Assembly (NCBI GenBank): GCA_949126835.1
Contig: OX421507.1
Location: 11,583,400-11,647,399, forward strand
Direction: 5' to 3'
Length of the DNA: 64,000 bases
Origin: Anisus vortex
Taxonomy: Eukaryota; Mollusca; Gastropoda; Planorbidae
Part shown: positions 36,026 through 47,681 of the stretch, piece after piece
Position numbering within the stretch: the stretch's first letter is position 1
Layout: the number at the start of each line of letters is the position of its first letter
The notes under the pieces: generated by a model
The model's database searches: none
Seen by the model: only the letters and a program-made list of their open reading frames with translations
What the model was told of the DNA's origin: nothing
Made by a program: the position numbers and the translations under genes

Positions 36026-36440
36026 GGTAGATTACTACTTTACTCTTTGCCCTTCTCTCCTCTAGTGTTACCAGGTTTAGTGATTTAACTATTGGTTCTA
36101 CTCTTGTCTGTTGTGAATATTTACTAGTATTCAGCCTTGAGGCTCCATTCTAAATTTGTTATACTTGTTTAATGCTTTTTTTAGTTCTTGGGTTCCATAC
36201 CTTAGATGCATATTGTAATATTATTATGGGCTATGTCTAACTAATGTGATAAAGCAGTTTACCTTTATGTCGTTGTTACATTTGTAAATATTTCCTCTTT
36301 ATAAAGCCTGTTCTTTTTTGTTTAAATTACTTCATCAACATGTAGATTCCATGTTAATGTATAATTTGTTTATTACTTGCAAGGTCGTTTGTAATTTTAA
36401 ATTGGATTAAATATTTTCAACGGGTGAATAATTTTGTATT
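36026..36440 (-). mobile_element. LINE 3' UTR fragment
   Basis: TTACTACTTTACTCTTTGCC then CTTCTCTCCTCTAGTGTTACC match 20863 onward in the split LINE, same orientation. Coding residues are barely visible. Old copy. Confidence 0.75.
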
Positions 36441-36609
36441 CATTCAGCAAAATGTTTTGTTAACAACCCATTAGTGCTTAGCGTTCTATAAATAGTATCT
36501 TACTTTTTTGTGTTTACATAATACAATTATTGTACCTTGTATTACACGATAAGCAGGCATTTAGTCGACGAAGTTGCAAGGACGGAATTAGACAGAACTC
36601 AACGCGGTT

Positions 36610-36870
36610 ATGGTTTTCGATTATCTTATATTATTACAGACGCTCCATCTATAAAGAAGATTGTTGCGCCCTACTTTGGTCCGTAGTACCAGTTTAATCT
36701 TGCATTGTTATTAAAGTTTTAAATGGTGTTAAAATACTTGTTTTCCTGATTTTTTCAGGCAACCCATTCGATGGCCGGATGCCACTCGGGAAGAAATAGT
36801 ACTTATATGCATTTCTTCTCGCTTAAGGGATAAGGAAGAAAAGTGTTTTTGTCTCTATATTTATCTGTTT
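36610..36870 (-). mobile_element. LINE 3' end fragment
   Basis: CAGACGCTCCATCTATAAAG and GATTGTTGCGCCCTACTT then GGATGCCACTCGGGAAGAAA match the extreme 3' end of the split LINE (20570-20800). It lies beyond 36026-36440 although it belongs before it, so the two are separate insertions or a rearranged copy. Confidence 0.8.
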
Positions 36871-37789
36871 CAAACAAAGAACTTAATTGCATTTCTAACA
36901 CTTTATTCTATAAATCAATACACGATTTAGCATTATAAGTTGTAACATTTTCTAAATGTTTTATTATGCTGTCCTATAAAAAAACAACTATGACCAGAAT
37001 ACAACTAGTCCTAGCTGGGAATAATAACATGATAAAGACCATAGTTTACATTACAGTGATGTTATTTTTTTTTTTTATGAAAAAAAAGTTATATAACAAA
37101 TGAATATGTGTTGATTGTTACATTATATTTATATTAATATTATTACTAATATTATTAATAAATATTACATCATTTTGTTCTTATAAGATTGCTTATAAAG
37201 ATTGACTAAGATTATAATGAAGTTAAACTGGGGAAAATTTTACATAATAATGTGACAAAGAAAGAAAATGGTTAAATACACTGATCTATAAAAAGAATGG
37301 ATTGCGACTTCTTAATAAATTGGTTTGAACAAAAGAAAGTAAATAATAAAAAAAGTAGACAGCAATATTTTGCAGTACGGGAAAACCCGGTCCCAAAACA
37401 CACTAAATTTGAAAGCATTTCAAAGGGACATCATTCGGAAATGGCGCCCGTTTTATAACCTTAACAAACGGAGATTAGTAATAGGTCTAAGTTTATTTAC
37501 AAAAATAAATTAACGAATTAAGCAATATTGTTGATAAAATAAAAATTTATTTTGGAGAATATTTCCAATGTATACATTTTACTTTTAACCCGATCATTCA
37601 ATCGGCTTAGGAGACTATAGAGCAGAAACAAACATCTAAATGAATAAACAAACTAACGGTACTTCTATATATTTACCAGTGACAGTAGAAACAAAATGGC
37701 GGAAATTTCTTCAAGGATGTTACTTCCGTGCCCTATCCATTCTTTTTATTGATCAGTGGTTGGTTACTTGGTAGACATAAGTTAAGTAA
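36871..37789. other. Intergenic, no gene seen
   Basis: AT-rich with A/T runs near 37066-37090. No recognised feature. Confidence 0.5.
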
Positions 37790-37955
37790 CCCTTTCAGAA
37801 CAATTTTATTCATAGGTGTCTGTGAAGCTGCCTTCAAAAGTTTTTGTTACCACATCATACAAGGTGATGCGTGGCCCACGCATTGCCGCATCGCCATACT
37901 TATCTCCAACTAATATAAGGTAACCCATCAGAGCTATGTAGACATAACGATTGTC
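37790..37955 (-). mobile_element. SINE body fragment, degenerate
   Basis: GTGAAGCTGCCTTCA, GTGATGCGTGGCCCACGCA, CATACTTATCTCCAACTAAT and AACCCATCAGAGCT parallel the inverted SINE body at 54712-54880. Head region missing. Confidence 0.6.
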
Positions 37956-39715
37956 AATTATCGGGGCTTTTGGCAAGAAAATAAGGACAAATTAAATATG
38001 TCAAAGATTATTCGATGAAATTCAGGAAATATATAGACTCTAGTGGTTACGTTTCTGAAAAAGAAAATGGCGTACATCCTGCAATAGGTTACCTTCAGCT
38101 AACACAATTATTACAAAGCAACCACTTGAGCGCTGATTATTTGAAACTGCTAAACAGCACAGAAGCATCTTTAAAAGCTGTATAGGAAAGACTAGTTTTT
38201 GCTTATGGGAAGTATGGTGTGGAGTAGCACCGCAAATGCTACACAAGATCAGAATCAGAATAATTGTCTAAAAATTACATTTTGATAGTACTTAAAAAAT
38301 AATGTTGCTATTTGAATTCAATTTTGTCGTTTGTTTTCTAAAAATAGTGATATTAACTAAATAATTAAGATCTTAAACAAATGCACCCAAGATAGTTCTT
38401 CATAATTCAACCATTTTTGTAATAAAATCATAAGAAACTGAAAATATAAAAACACACGATTTTTTTGTTCATAATGTTTTAAAATTGAACTTTGCATTAT
38501 ACACAATGCACAATATTGAAAAGCGATTGTTATAGTAAAATAGTTTTAGTTCAAATCAAGTATAAAATGGCACAATTCAATAAAACAATAAAACTAAAAT
38601 ATGTTACATTAAACATTAATGGGTAAAAATCAATCAATCATTATACTATAAAGATAAATCCTTGAAAAAATAAAAGTTTTCTTTTATACGTCTAAAGAAG
38701 TGTGTAAACAAATTTCATTTTGCTAAAAAACAACAACACAAAAAGCAACAGTATAAAGTAAACGTGAAACATTAATAAAAAAATATAGGCTTTTGTTTAT
38801 ATCAAATCAGACAACAACAGTTCATTGATTTAATCATTAGCTGAATGAAATAACTATAATAATAAAGACATTATGGATTTACGCTATTATCATTGGAAAC
38901 ACAATTCAAACCGTTTGAAGTACCGCCTGTGCCGGGTACATATTTCAAATATTTTATAAACGCTATGAGACTTAAATCTCGGTCATAGTGAAAAGGTATA
39001 TTTATTAAAATAGCAGATACAATGTTATTTTATACATTTACTTCTTAAATGATTAGAATTTCTTAATTGTTAGTGATTTTTTATAAAGTGTTCCATATAT
39101 TATATGTGGCTTTGTATTAGGCTAACTAGATCACGAAGTTTAATTCTTATAGTCCAGTGAAAAATGGACATGGTGTTTAAATTTATTCATGAATATGCAA
39201 AATTACTGAAAGTTTATTCATTTGGAATTGTAGTTGCTAGTCTCTTTTGTAAGTCTTATGAATAAAAAAGAAATTGGTAATTAATCAACAATCACGGATT
39301 CATTTACATATAAAACAATCATCGATCTGTGCCAAGAGAGTCCATATCGCAAAAGAAGTTAGATCAATTTGATGGAAATTGGAATCGAAGTAGAAAATGC
39401 TTAATCTATCTTAAATGATACTACTGACGTTTTCTTTTTTTTTTTTACATAATTAATTCGCATATTTACACTTTTGTAAACAATTATCCATCATTAATGT
39501 CATTATGGATATCAGCAAATAATATTCGTAATTATTCTATTTATAGATATAAAATATAATAATATATATATAAACTAAACCTTTCCCCCCTTTGTAATTC
39601 TACGACGAAGGCCTAAAATGTGATTGATTTCATCCATTATAAAAAACAACAACATTATTTGGTTATTATTTTCTAGGCTTCCCCAAACTATATCATTATT
39701 GTACATTTCAAAAAT
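37956..39715. other. Region 3' of the double GIMAP gene
   Basis: AT-rich, no exon recognised. On the minus strand AATAAA occurs at about 39212-39217, a possible but distant poly(A) signal for the GIMAP gene; a TATAAA variant lies nearer (about 39540). Confidence 0.45.
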
Positions 39716-42700
39716 CTAAAATTCAAAATTGTTTACAGCCTTACAAAGCGTTTTAAAAAAAGATTTTATTTGAGACCATCTTTTTTTTTTACCCACTTTT
39801 GTAGAAGTGCAAGAATCTGAATATTTGTATGGATAATATTGATCTACCTGTGGGTGTTGGACATAGCGCGGGGGTAAAGTAGTTCTGGCATTTGTCCAAG
39901 AAGTATTCATTGGAATAGTTGTGTACTTACGTTCCGGGTGAGGATAAACCATCGTAAAGCTGGTAGGGCCAGTTGAATATGTATGTTGATATTTACTTTG
40001 TCTGGCTAGTTCAACCCTTTCATTTTGTCTTGTTAGGTCAACCCTTTCATTTTGTCTGGCTAGTTCAACCCTTTCAAAATTTATCTCACTTGTAAGTTTT
40101 TCTCTCATGTGCGTCAGCCAAGCAACAGCATGATCCGAAGCCTCAATCCTTTCTCCACGCTTTTCAGCTTCCTTAAGGACACAATCGATATTACTTAACA
40201 TTGCCTCTTTATGTTGCAGACGAAAAAAGGGTTCGTCAGAGTTCGCTCGGTCCCAGCGTATTTGAGTTTCTTGTTTGAATGCATTTAGATCAATCGCGTG
40301 CTGTGACATGTCATAGTTTCTACGCAAAGAAGTATCAACTGCAGTGGATAAAGCCCTTGGCGCTACCGATAAAGGTTGGTCACGCGAAGAAAAGGAATTC
40401 GCTTGCCACTCGTCTTGACCCATGCGCATTGGTGGAAAAGGGCTGCTTACATTCTCTTGAATTTTATCTTCGTCCTTCTCAAGTCGCCGTAATTCTTCTG
40501 CCTGTTGACAAAGTCTGAGCTTTGATTTGATCTGCATTTGAAGAGTACTAACAAGTTGTACTAAGTACTCAGTTTTTTTATTCTGTCCCAAACTTTCTAT
40601 ATTATGGATGTATTCTTGCAGAGCTTGTTGCATTAATTCTAGCTCCGCCCTGTAATTTCCTTCCCCATTTGGAAATTGCTGTTCAAGCTGTTGCAGCTTT
40701 TCACGTATCTTGGACATTATGACGGAGTTTGCTTGCTCTAGTTGCGGCATTGCACACTGAATGCTCAAATCCTTAAAATCCTTTTCTGCATCTACAAATT
40801 CTTCCTCGCTATATTTTTCTGCAAGCTTGACAAGATCCAACACGTTTTTTCGCTGTTTAATTTGCTTTTGTTCATCTCGTGTTTTATTGTCAATAAGAAC
40901 ACACCTGTAGGAACACTCCTGAAATAGTTCAGCGATTTCACCTGTCTGCGTCTGGCACCATTCCAGAAAGTTGATTTTTTCCTCTTCCATTTCATAATCA
41001 TAATTATCTCCATGCGTCATGACGCAAACTCCATACTTTCTCAAGACGTCTTTCCCCAATATAGACTTGATCAACCCCACAGCGTTCTTCTCCTGCTTAG
41101 TGAATCTTTGTCCGAACTTCAAAATGACCAACAGCCCAGAGAAGCTGTAATCACACAGCTGGAGGGCTTCTCTCATAGATTTTAACATCTCGTCCAGACA
41201 TGTACTTGTGTTAAGCACTGTGTCATCCAAAGACGGACCATCAACAACACTCAAAGCGAATTGTTCAAACCTTTGTCTTTCGACAGCTATGACGGACTTC
41301 GAGGCTGCAACGCTAGAAGAAATGTGAAAGGCTGGTTTTCCTAATAATGAGTTTCCCGTTGAACTTTTTCCATTACCGGAACTACCCAGAAGTAAGAGTT
41401 TCACATCATCGGATGTCTGGAAGGAAGAAAAATAGACTATTGTAAAAACTTAAGAAAAATGAAAATGTGATATATTCTGACGAACACAAACGATAACTTA
41501 ACATTTTAAATTAGTAGGTCTACATTAAAACCAAATCTATGTTAACAGACCCATATGATATATATAAATGAAATTAGACCCAGTCAATCTTAAAAAAAAT
41601 CAGCTCATAACATTATGCCAAATCGTTTAAATAATATTTATGTTTACAAATTAAACAAAATACTTTATATAAAAAAATCAGGATTACAAGCTAGCTTTAA
41701 AAAGTTAAATTAAAATGTTTTTTCTTAGGTATATGTTTTATTTGACAGTAAAAAAGAATAAGATAGTATTAAATACTTTAGGGAAAAAAAGTATTCAAAA
41801 TCTATTAATTTGACTATCAGTCTAGTTTAAATAATAATCCGAAAAAAAAGGAGAATTATATTATGATGACTACTTCACCTCAACTTTGTCTGGTAGTGTA
41901 TCAGTGATTTCGTCAGAGCTTTCCATTGCATCAGCGATGTCTTCTGCAATACTTGAACTTTCCAAACCAAGTTGGTTTCGTATTTCCTGCTCTAGACTTG
42001 AAAGCTTAGACTTGAAATTATCTAAATATGGCGAAGATTTCAACAACTCCAGAACTTGCGATTTCATGCTTACATAGTGCCTTTCCCTCTCTGCACCATT
42101 GGGGAATGAAGTATTATTCCTGATGAAGTCATTAATAAGTCTTTCAGCTTGAGCTGCTTTATCCTGAACGCCATCACCTGACCCTTGGTTGAAATCATCT
42201 CTATGAAATCTAAGTGAATCGCTGTCTTTGTCAAGAAACGACCTCTCAGGAAAACCAGGCCTGGCTTTGTCTTTGTCATGAGGTGACCTTTGAGAAAAAC
42301 CAGACCTTGAGGTTGGTATTTCTTTGTCTTCATTTGACGAACATTTGTCTAATTGCATCTTGATATTTGTTGACAATTTTTGAGCTACAGATATTAAGCT
42401 TTCAATTAGTTTTTGGTCTATTTGACTTTGTGATATCTTTGTCGACAAATCTCTTAAATCATGCAACATCTTTTGAAGATCCCTTCGCTTTGCATTGTCA
42501 TTAAACTTTTTCCTTAAGTTTTCAAGTTCATCTCTAAATGTCTTTTCAATCATCGTTTTGTTGACACTTGCTGGGAAATTACGGCCGTGGAACTTCTGGA
42601 TGTCATTCAAAGTGTATCTTTTAGTGCCATTCTTTGAAAGATGACTAACGATCTGAAGAAGATGATTCTTTTCTTTTGGATCTTTTTGTCTGTTGTCAAA

Positions 42701-43219
42701 GAGAACACATCTTCGGCCGCAGTCACGAACAAGTTGTTTCACACTCCCTGTCTGACTATTGCACCACTCTGGAAAAGTTTGGCACGGCTCTTCGCCTTCC
42801 TCGACGGCGTATTTAAAGTCATCGCCCCGAGTAAACACACAAACACCGAAGTCTTCAAAGATCTTTTGGCCGAAGACTTTTTTGGCCACAGCAACGACTC
42901 GAGCGTCTTCCTCGCTGTACGTCTCACCGTATTTCATGACCACGAGGATTGCATTGAATCCGCCCCCACATTTGCCGACTGCGATCTGGGCATCAACAAA
43001 GGTGCCTTCCTCCAAATGTTCGGGATCTTTGCCCCACAGACAAAGTCCGTCGACGATAGTGAGCGTTTGGTCATGAGATTTTTTCACATCTGTTTCAGTG
43101 ACTGCTCGCGTAGTGCTGTTATTTTTGATGAAACCGTTGTACCCAAGTAAAGTGTTAGCTGTAGCACTCTTACCACTTCCCCCATTACCAATTAGTAAGA
43201 GAACAGTTCCCTGAGACAT
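39716..43219 (-). CDS. Tandem GIMAP/AIG1 GTPase, two modules spliced together
   Basis: Predicted CDS: 43219-41879 joined to 41416-39716, giving 1013 residues. Module 1 (447 residues): P-loop GNGGSGKS at 11-18, FTRGDDF as G4, RCVLFDNRQKD as G5, then a charged coiled tail with a doubled GF..RS...DKD motif. Module 2: P-loop GSSGNGKS at about 458-465, MTHGDNYD as G4, RCVLIDNKTRD as G5, then a long coiled-coil tail. No ATG precedes the second P-loop, but TTCTTCCTTCCAG ends at 41417; exon 1 ends GTTGAG/GTGAAG at 41879/41878, and both junctions are phase 0. An unspliced form would stop five bases past the donor. G3 in both modules is VDGLCL or VDGPSL, lacking the usual DTPGL. GIMAPs are septin-like membrane GTPases of immune cells; mammalian GIMAP8 also carries several AIG1 domains. 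The alternative is two adjacent genes, with an unseen first exon for module 2. Confidence 0.85.
39997..40077 (-). repeat. In-frame 27-bp coding repeat, three copies
   Basis: Three tandem 27-bp units encode RVELARQNE, RVDLTRQNE and RVELARQSK in the C-terminal tail of GIMAP module 2. The nine-residue period and charge pattern suit a helical, coiled-coil segment. Confidence 0.95.
41417..41878 (-). other. Phase-0 intron joining the two GIMAP modules
   Basis: 462 bp. Donor GAG/GTGAAGT and acceptor TTTTTCTTCCTTCCAG/ACATCC. The intron is AT-rich. A TTTATT (AATAAA on the minus strand) at 41737-41742 could alternatively end a shorter transcript of module 1 alone. A related intron remains between 24002 and 24250 in the pseudogene copy. 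Confidence 0.78.
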
Positions 43220-43697
43220 TCTATTGATTTAGATTTGCTTTCACCGAGCGACGTTAATAACCACGCTGTTTTTTTTTAAATCAGAGAAATGAACAATTCT
43301 ATATTGTTGGAAGCTACAAGTCAAAAAGCGAAGGAAACCTTTTTTGATCAATTTTTTTATCAAAATAAACTCTAGATCAGTGCAATTCAACCTTATAAAC
43401 AGCAAACATTCAAATATTGTCCTGCAAAAGAAGTAAGAAAAAATATTATATATAAATGACTGTATAACGTATTTTATTTTCATTACTAAAAATTTAGAAC
43501 AGGAATGACATTTTTTACACTATTAAAAATTAGAATATAATGTCTTTTCTTGTAAAGCAGGTCAAATTAGTTAATTAAAAGGGATTTTAAAAATGATTGT
43601 TTTGGAAACAGTGCATTTTCTTCACCAAATTATAAAGGTAACTGCCCCAGATTTCCCTTTTAGATAGTGGTGCGGTTTAATTATAATATTCAACAGT
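43220..43697. promoter_or_regulatory. Upstream region of the double GIMAP gene
   Basis: An in-frame TAA lies 12 bases before the ATG at 43219, so the ATG is a sensible start unless a splice site at CAATAG is used. AT-rich DNA upstream with no clear TATA element. Confidence 0.4.
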
Positions 43698-43880
43698 GAA
43701 GCCGGCTGGTCCAGCGGTTAGTTCGCCGGTCTGTCAACCAAAAACCAACGGACAGGTCGCGGGTTCTAGCCCTGCCACCGACGGATCCCTGTCGCCCTGC
43801 AGGAGTTTTGGGCCTAGTGGACGTAATAATCTTCTATCTAGAAGGAACGTCTGTAAACTTATAAGAAAATATGCTTATAA
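43698..43880 (+). mobile_element. tRNA-headed SINE with a LINE-like 3' tail
   Basis: The head GCCGGCTGGTCCAGCGGTTA (A box) and GCGGGTTCTAGCCCTGCC (B box) is tRNA-like, but the acceptor ends do not pair, so it is not a tRNA gene. The tail CGTAATAATCTTCTATCTAG followed by AAGGAACGTCTGTAAAC matches the 3' end of the LINE at 20551 and 62990 (hairpin CTTCT...AGAAG). This is the usual sign of a SINE using LINE machinery. Confidence 0.8.
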
Positions 43881-44669
43881 GAAGCACAATAAGTTATTCC
43901 ACTAAACTCTACGTTATTAACCAATGTTTCCAAATAGAAGAAAAAACACCAACTTTTCAATCACAGTTTTTGATAATGCAGCGAATTTTGAAGTAAATGA
44001 AATCAAACGTCGTTAGGAATATCCCTGAATAATATAGTTTTATCTTACAGCAGGTGCACAGCAAGTTATTGTGTTCAGATATTTATAACGGGTAGTTTTT
44101 TTTCTAAGAAAATGACGTAACTCCTTTTCCTAAGAAAACATTACATAGTATCATAGTACATGTATATTTTTCTCTTCGTCACACAAAGTACTACAAAGGG
44201 ACATTGAAAACTACGGTCCCAAATTGAATTTATCTTGAAACCAATGGGGAATCTTTTCGTGGATTATCAGGGTATCACGTTGGTCCATTTAGTTTTAACG
44301 CCATTTATTAAATATCCGTCAGTGTTAGCCATGCTATCCCCACGTAAGTCGTGGAAATTCGAACAGACGAATACATCATCATCGTAAAACTAGCCTACAC
44401 ATACGTGATCCCAACAATATTTACAAAGATTTATAACAGGTGAATTAAAAAAAAATAACAAAGAGGAATTTCTCCTTTTCTATTCGTTTTTCTTTTGACT
44501 CTGCATCACTAGCTGTGAGGCCACTTTGGACCCACATGGTCAGTGACGGCTACTTGATCCTTTCACTACAAACTAGTACAAACATACTTCAATAAAATTT
44601 GAAAAATAAACGTTCACAACATCACCTTTCATTGCCAACAAGTATGTACATCTGTATTTTTTTTTAAAT
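43881..44669. other. Intergenic, no gene seen
   Basis: AT-rich and featureless apart from short homopolymers. Confidence 0.45.
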
Positions 44670-45010
44670 GTCTTATCTTTAACAAGATTAATGCGTCCTT
44701 CGCTAATCCATTGTTTGAGTCTGGTCCGGCATTTTAAATAAGATTCTAAATTGTGTTAAGTTGTTGTTTGTTATAGTTAGTCCAGGTAACTCATTCCATT
44801 TTCGAAAGCCCGTCGGAAAGAAAGATCATTTAAATGCGTTAGTTCTTTCTATGGAATAAGGAAAGTGTTTTAATCCATAAGTTTTTCTGGGTATTGCAAC
44901 AGATTATTGGTGTGTATTTGTTTTAAATTAGAACTTAATACTTTGAGCATCTACTCTTTGCTATTTATCCGTCTCTCCTAGGCTATTACTAGATTCATTA
45001 ATTTCTAAAC
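44670..45010 (-). mobile_element. LINE 3' UTR fragment
   Basis: ATTAATGCGTCCTTCGCTAA, then AGTCTGGTCCGGCATT and CCAGGTAACTCATTCCATT follow the order of 20580-20900. Worn copy without the extreme tail. Confidence 0.72.
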
Positions 45011-46454
45011 CAAAACGTTCTCATATCTTAACAAGAAAAAAAAATTAAGCTGCATCGTAAATATTCAGTTATAGAAGTGTGGCTTTAGTATTTGTTCCAA
45101 TTATTTTATATTATTAGAGTGTTTGACAAAAAAAAAATTGAAATTAATTCCCTTTTTAATGGCTCGTGTAGGCCTACTATTAATTTATGTTCATAAAACT
45201 ACATGAAGAGAAATTACTAAACAAAGTAAATTAAAGTAAACTCACATTAGTTCGTGTTGTAGATCTAAAAAGCTGTTCGTTTTAGTTATCTACAATAGAC
45301 CTACTGTGCATGTTTAAACAATCTATTTCCCACGAAATTTTGTATAATCGGGTTTTCCTAGAATTTATATTTCCTAAAAAAATCCGAAAACGATAAACAG
45401 TCTTGTGACATGTTGCACTTTATTTTGAATGGTGACGATCTTTTTTCTCTTTTCGCACTCAATATCTTCATTTGCATTTAAGCCTCGTGTAAATGAAACA
45501 AAAACAACATCTTAAGTCTAAAAGAAATTGCAAAGGTCATGGTGACAATCGTCAAGGTCATAGTCTAATTATGATTACGTTTTTATTTAGGGGGCATGGT
45601 GGAGGGTCTGGAGGAAAAAAAGAACTTTCGGAACGCCAGTCGAACGCGCTGCTGCTCGGCCACCGGGACCTCAAGACCGAAAGGTAGAGTTACTTAAATG
45701 TCAACAAATAAAAAGGATGTTGGCCCTTGGCCTATGCAAGGTTACTGTCCATTTTGGCTTTGTCGTCTTGTCTAATATATAGACATGGACACATTTTTGC
45801 GAGCCCACATTTATTTTTGTGTTGTACAAGGCTGGATCAACCACGATTAAAGCAAAACAGCAAGCATTGGGAATGGGGACACCACAGTAACTTTACAGTA
45901 ATCCATGGCACATAATAATTTATGGTGCAATAATGAAATTGGTGCTGTTGGACTGGGGTGTGTGTCCGTTTGTTGACTGCTGATCTATTATTCAAAGTAC
46001 TAATAACATAAAGCCCTAACAGGGAAGTGAAACACCATAATCTTAGAAGTGCTTAGGGCCTATATAAAGATCACAATCCAGCATAATGTCTAGCCCAATG
46101 TATCAAGTATGCAGGCTATCTGTTTTAACTTTGTTGGTGTGTTATACACATTGACTGCATAGCACGGTTTGGTCTTGGCAGAGTGACAGGTTTATTCAAT
46201 TATTGTGTTGTCTGTAGTCCTATGTGTTGCGCATTGCGCATGCGTGTGTTTTTCTCACGTGATATCAAAGTAGGCCAGGATCGTTGATTTCCTAAGAAAA
46301 AAAAATTTGCTTTCACTCGTCGCACATCATACACCTGCATTACTATTTAAACTTAAGTGTTACTTTAGTACAGAGTCCATTGTAAAAACTTATCAGGTTT
46401 CAAGGATAAACACCCCACCCCCTGTTGCTCTTTGTTTTTCTTCTTCTTTCATCC
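45011..46454. other. Intergenic with a SINE head fragment
   Basis: At about 45600-45675 the minus strand reads GGTGGCCGAGCAGCAGCGCG then TTCGACTGGCGTTCCGAAAG, which matches the A-box half of the SINE at 29509; the B box is missing. Otherwise no features. A CACGTGA-like site lies near 46256. Confidence 0.5.
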
Positions 46455-46850
46455 TTTAACGATACAGACGTTTCTTCTATACAATAGATATATTATAGAT
46501 TATTACGCCCTAGCTGGATTGCCAGGCGTCCGGTTTTGTAAAGGACAGTCCGGTATTTCAGCAAACTGTCCGGGTAGAAAATAGGCTAAAAGCATAATTA
46601 CCGGGCATTTATATTTATATACAAAAATTTCCCATGGGCGGGATACCTGGGAGGGGATGAATGGGAAGTGGTCCCGGTATTTTTGAAAAGGTAAACATAT
46701 TATGCCTTAGCATATCCGTGTATTTAAGTCTAGTCTTGCATTTTCATTAGTGTTTTAAATGTTAAGTTATTGGTTTTCCTGGTTTCTTCAGGAAACCTAT
46801 TCCATGCCCGAATGCCACTCGGGAAGAGAGAGAGACTCATATTTTACTTT
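46455..46850 (-). mobile_element. LINE 3' end fragment, interrupted
   Basis: CAGACGTTTCTTCTATACAA and GATTATTACGCCCTAGC continue, after an insertion, as ATATCCGTGTATTTAAGTC, then TAGTCTTGCATTTTCATTAG and CATGCCCGAATGCCACTCGG. This is the same 3' end as 20570-20720. Confidence 0.85.
46515..46703. mobile_element. Short DNA element inserted in the LINE fragment (189 bp)
   Basis: Removing it restores the LINE. The flanks GCCCTAGC (46507-46514) and GCCTTAGC (46704-46711) are a 7/8 octamer duplication. It starts TGGATTGCCAGGCGTCCGG; the ends pair poorly. Probably an old hAT-type MITE. Confidence 0.75.
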
Positions 46851-47396
46851 AGTTGTCCCTGTGCATTGCAGAATTCCCCACCAGGGCATTTGTACAACTA
46901 CTAGCGAAAGAAAACTCTAACGCTAAGCTTACTCCTTGAAAGAGCGGGGGGGGGGGGGGGGGATAGAGCTCCAGTTTAGTAGCCTATAGTTATTTAAACG
47001 TATATTTAATACAGATAAATATACTATATGTTTGGAGACTGAACTGGGAGGAGAGAATACAGTTGCACATCACTGCTGGCTCCCCCTCCCATTGTTTTAA
47101 ATTTTCACGTTGTTCATTTTGGGTTGCTTCCATCGACATGGATGAGATAAAACACTACCAAAACCCTATACAATAAAACCATAATAAAAATTTATTATAG
47201 AAAGAGAGAACAGCAATGAAACACACCGCGAAGTGTATATCTACTATATCGACAAGCTAAAGAATAGAAAACGTTACATCTGGTTCAGGTATACCATATA
47301 GTTCAGCACGTTTACTGAAATTCATGGATGATACTGATTCCAAGATCCTGCGGTAATAAGTCTAGATATTACCTCGAGTTACGAGCTGGATTCGTT
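46851..47396. other. Intergenic with a G tract
   Basis: A G run of about 17 at 46946-46962. Nothing else identified. Confidence 0.5.
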
Positions 47397-47673
47397 CAGA
47401 CTATAATAGCTTGCTCTAATTTTTGAGCTTATACGTTCTTTTTCAGTGCGCATCCAATAACGCTGTCTTAAATGACTTCTACGCTCCTACGTTTGCCTAA
47501 TTGTTTCCGCTGTATACAACTTTCGATTTTAATTTTTCATTGAGAAAATCATAGCTATTACTTAAAACGGAAGTTGACAATGCAAAAGGGAATTGGGAAT
47601 TCCGAAAAGAAGTCAACCGAGTGATCAAATAGCAGAAATATTAAAGCAAGCGGTCCATCTTATTATAGTCTTT
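47397..47673. mobile_element. MITE with 8-bp target duplication, copy 2
   Basis: Starts CAGACTATAATAGCTTGC and ends CGGTCCATCTTATTATAGTC then TTT. GATTCGTT flanks both sides (47389-47396 and 47674-47681). Inverse orientation to the copy at 19644, with the shared core TTTTAATTTTTCATTGAGAA. Confidence 0.9.
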
Positions 47674-47681
47674 GATTCGTT

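Noticed and set aside
41402..41404. Independent start of GIMAP module 2 at 41404
   Set aside because: The codon there is GTG, not ATG, and it lies 12 bases after a strong splice acceptor.
43698..43775. Possible true tRNA gene
   Set aside because: A and B boxes are good, but the acceptor ends (GCCGGCT and CCGACGG) do not pair and the anticodon arm is irregular; a SINE-like tail follows.
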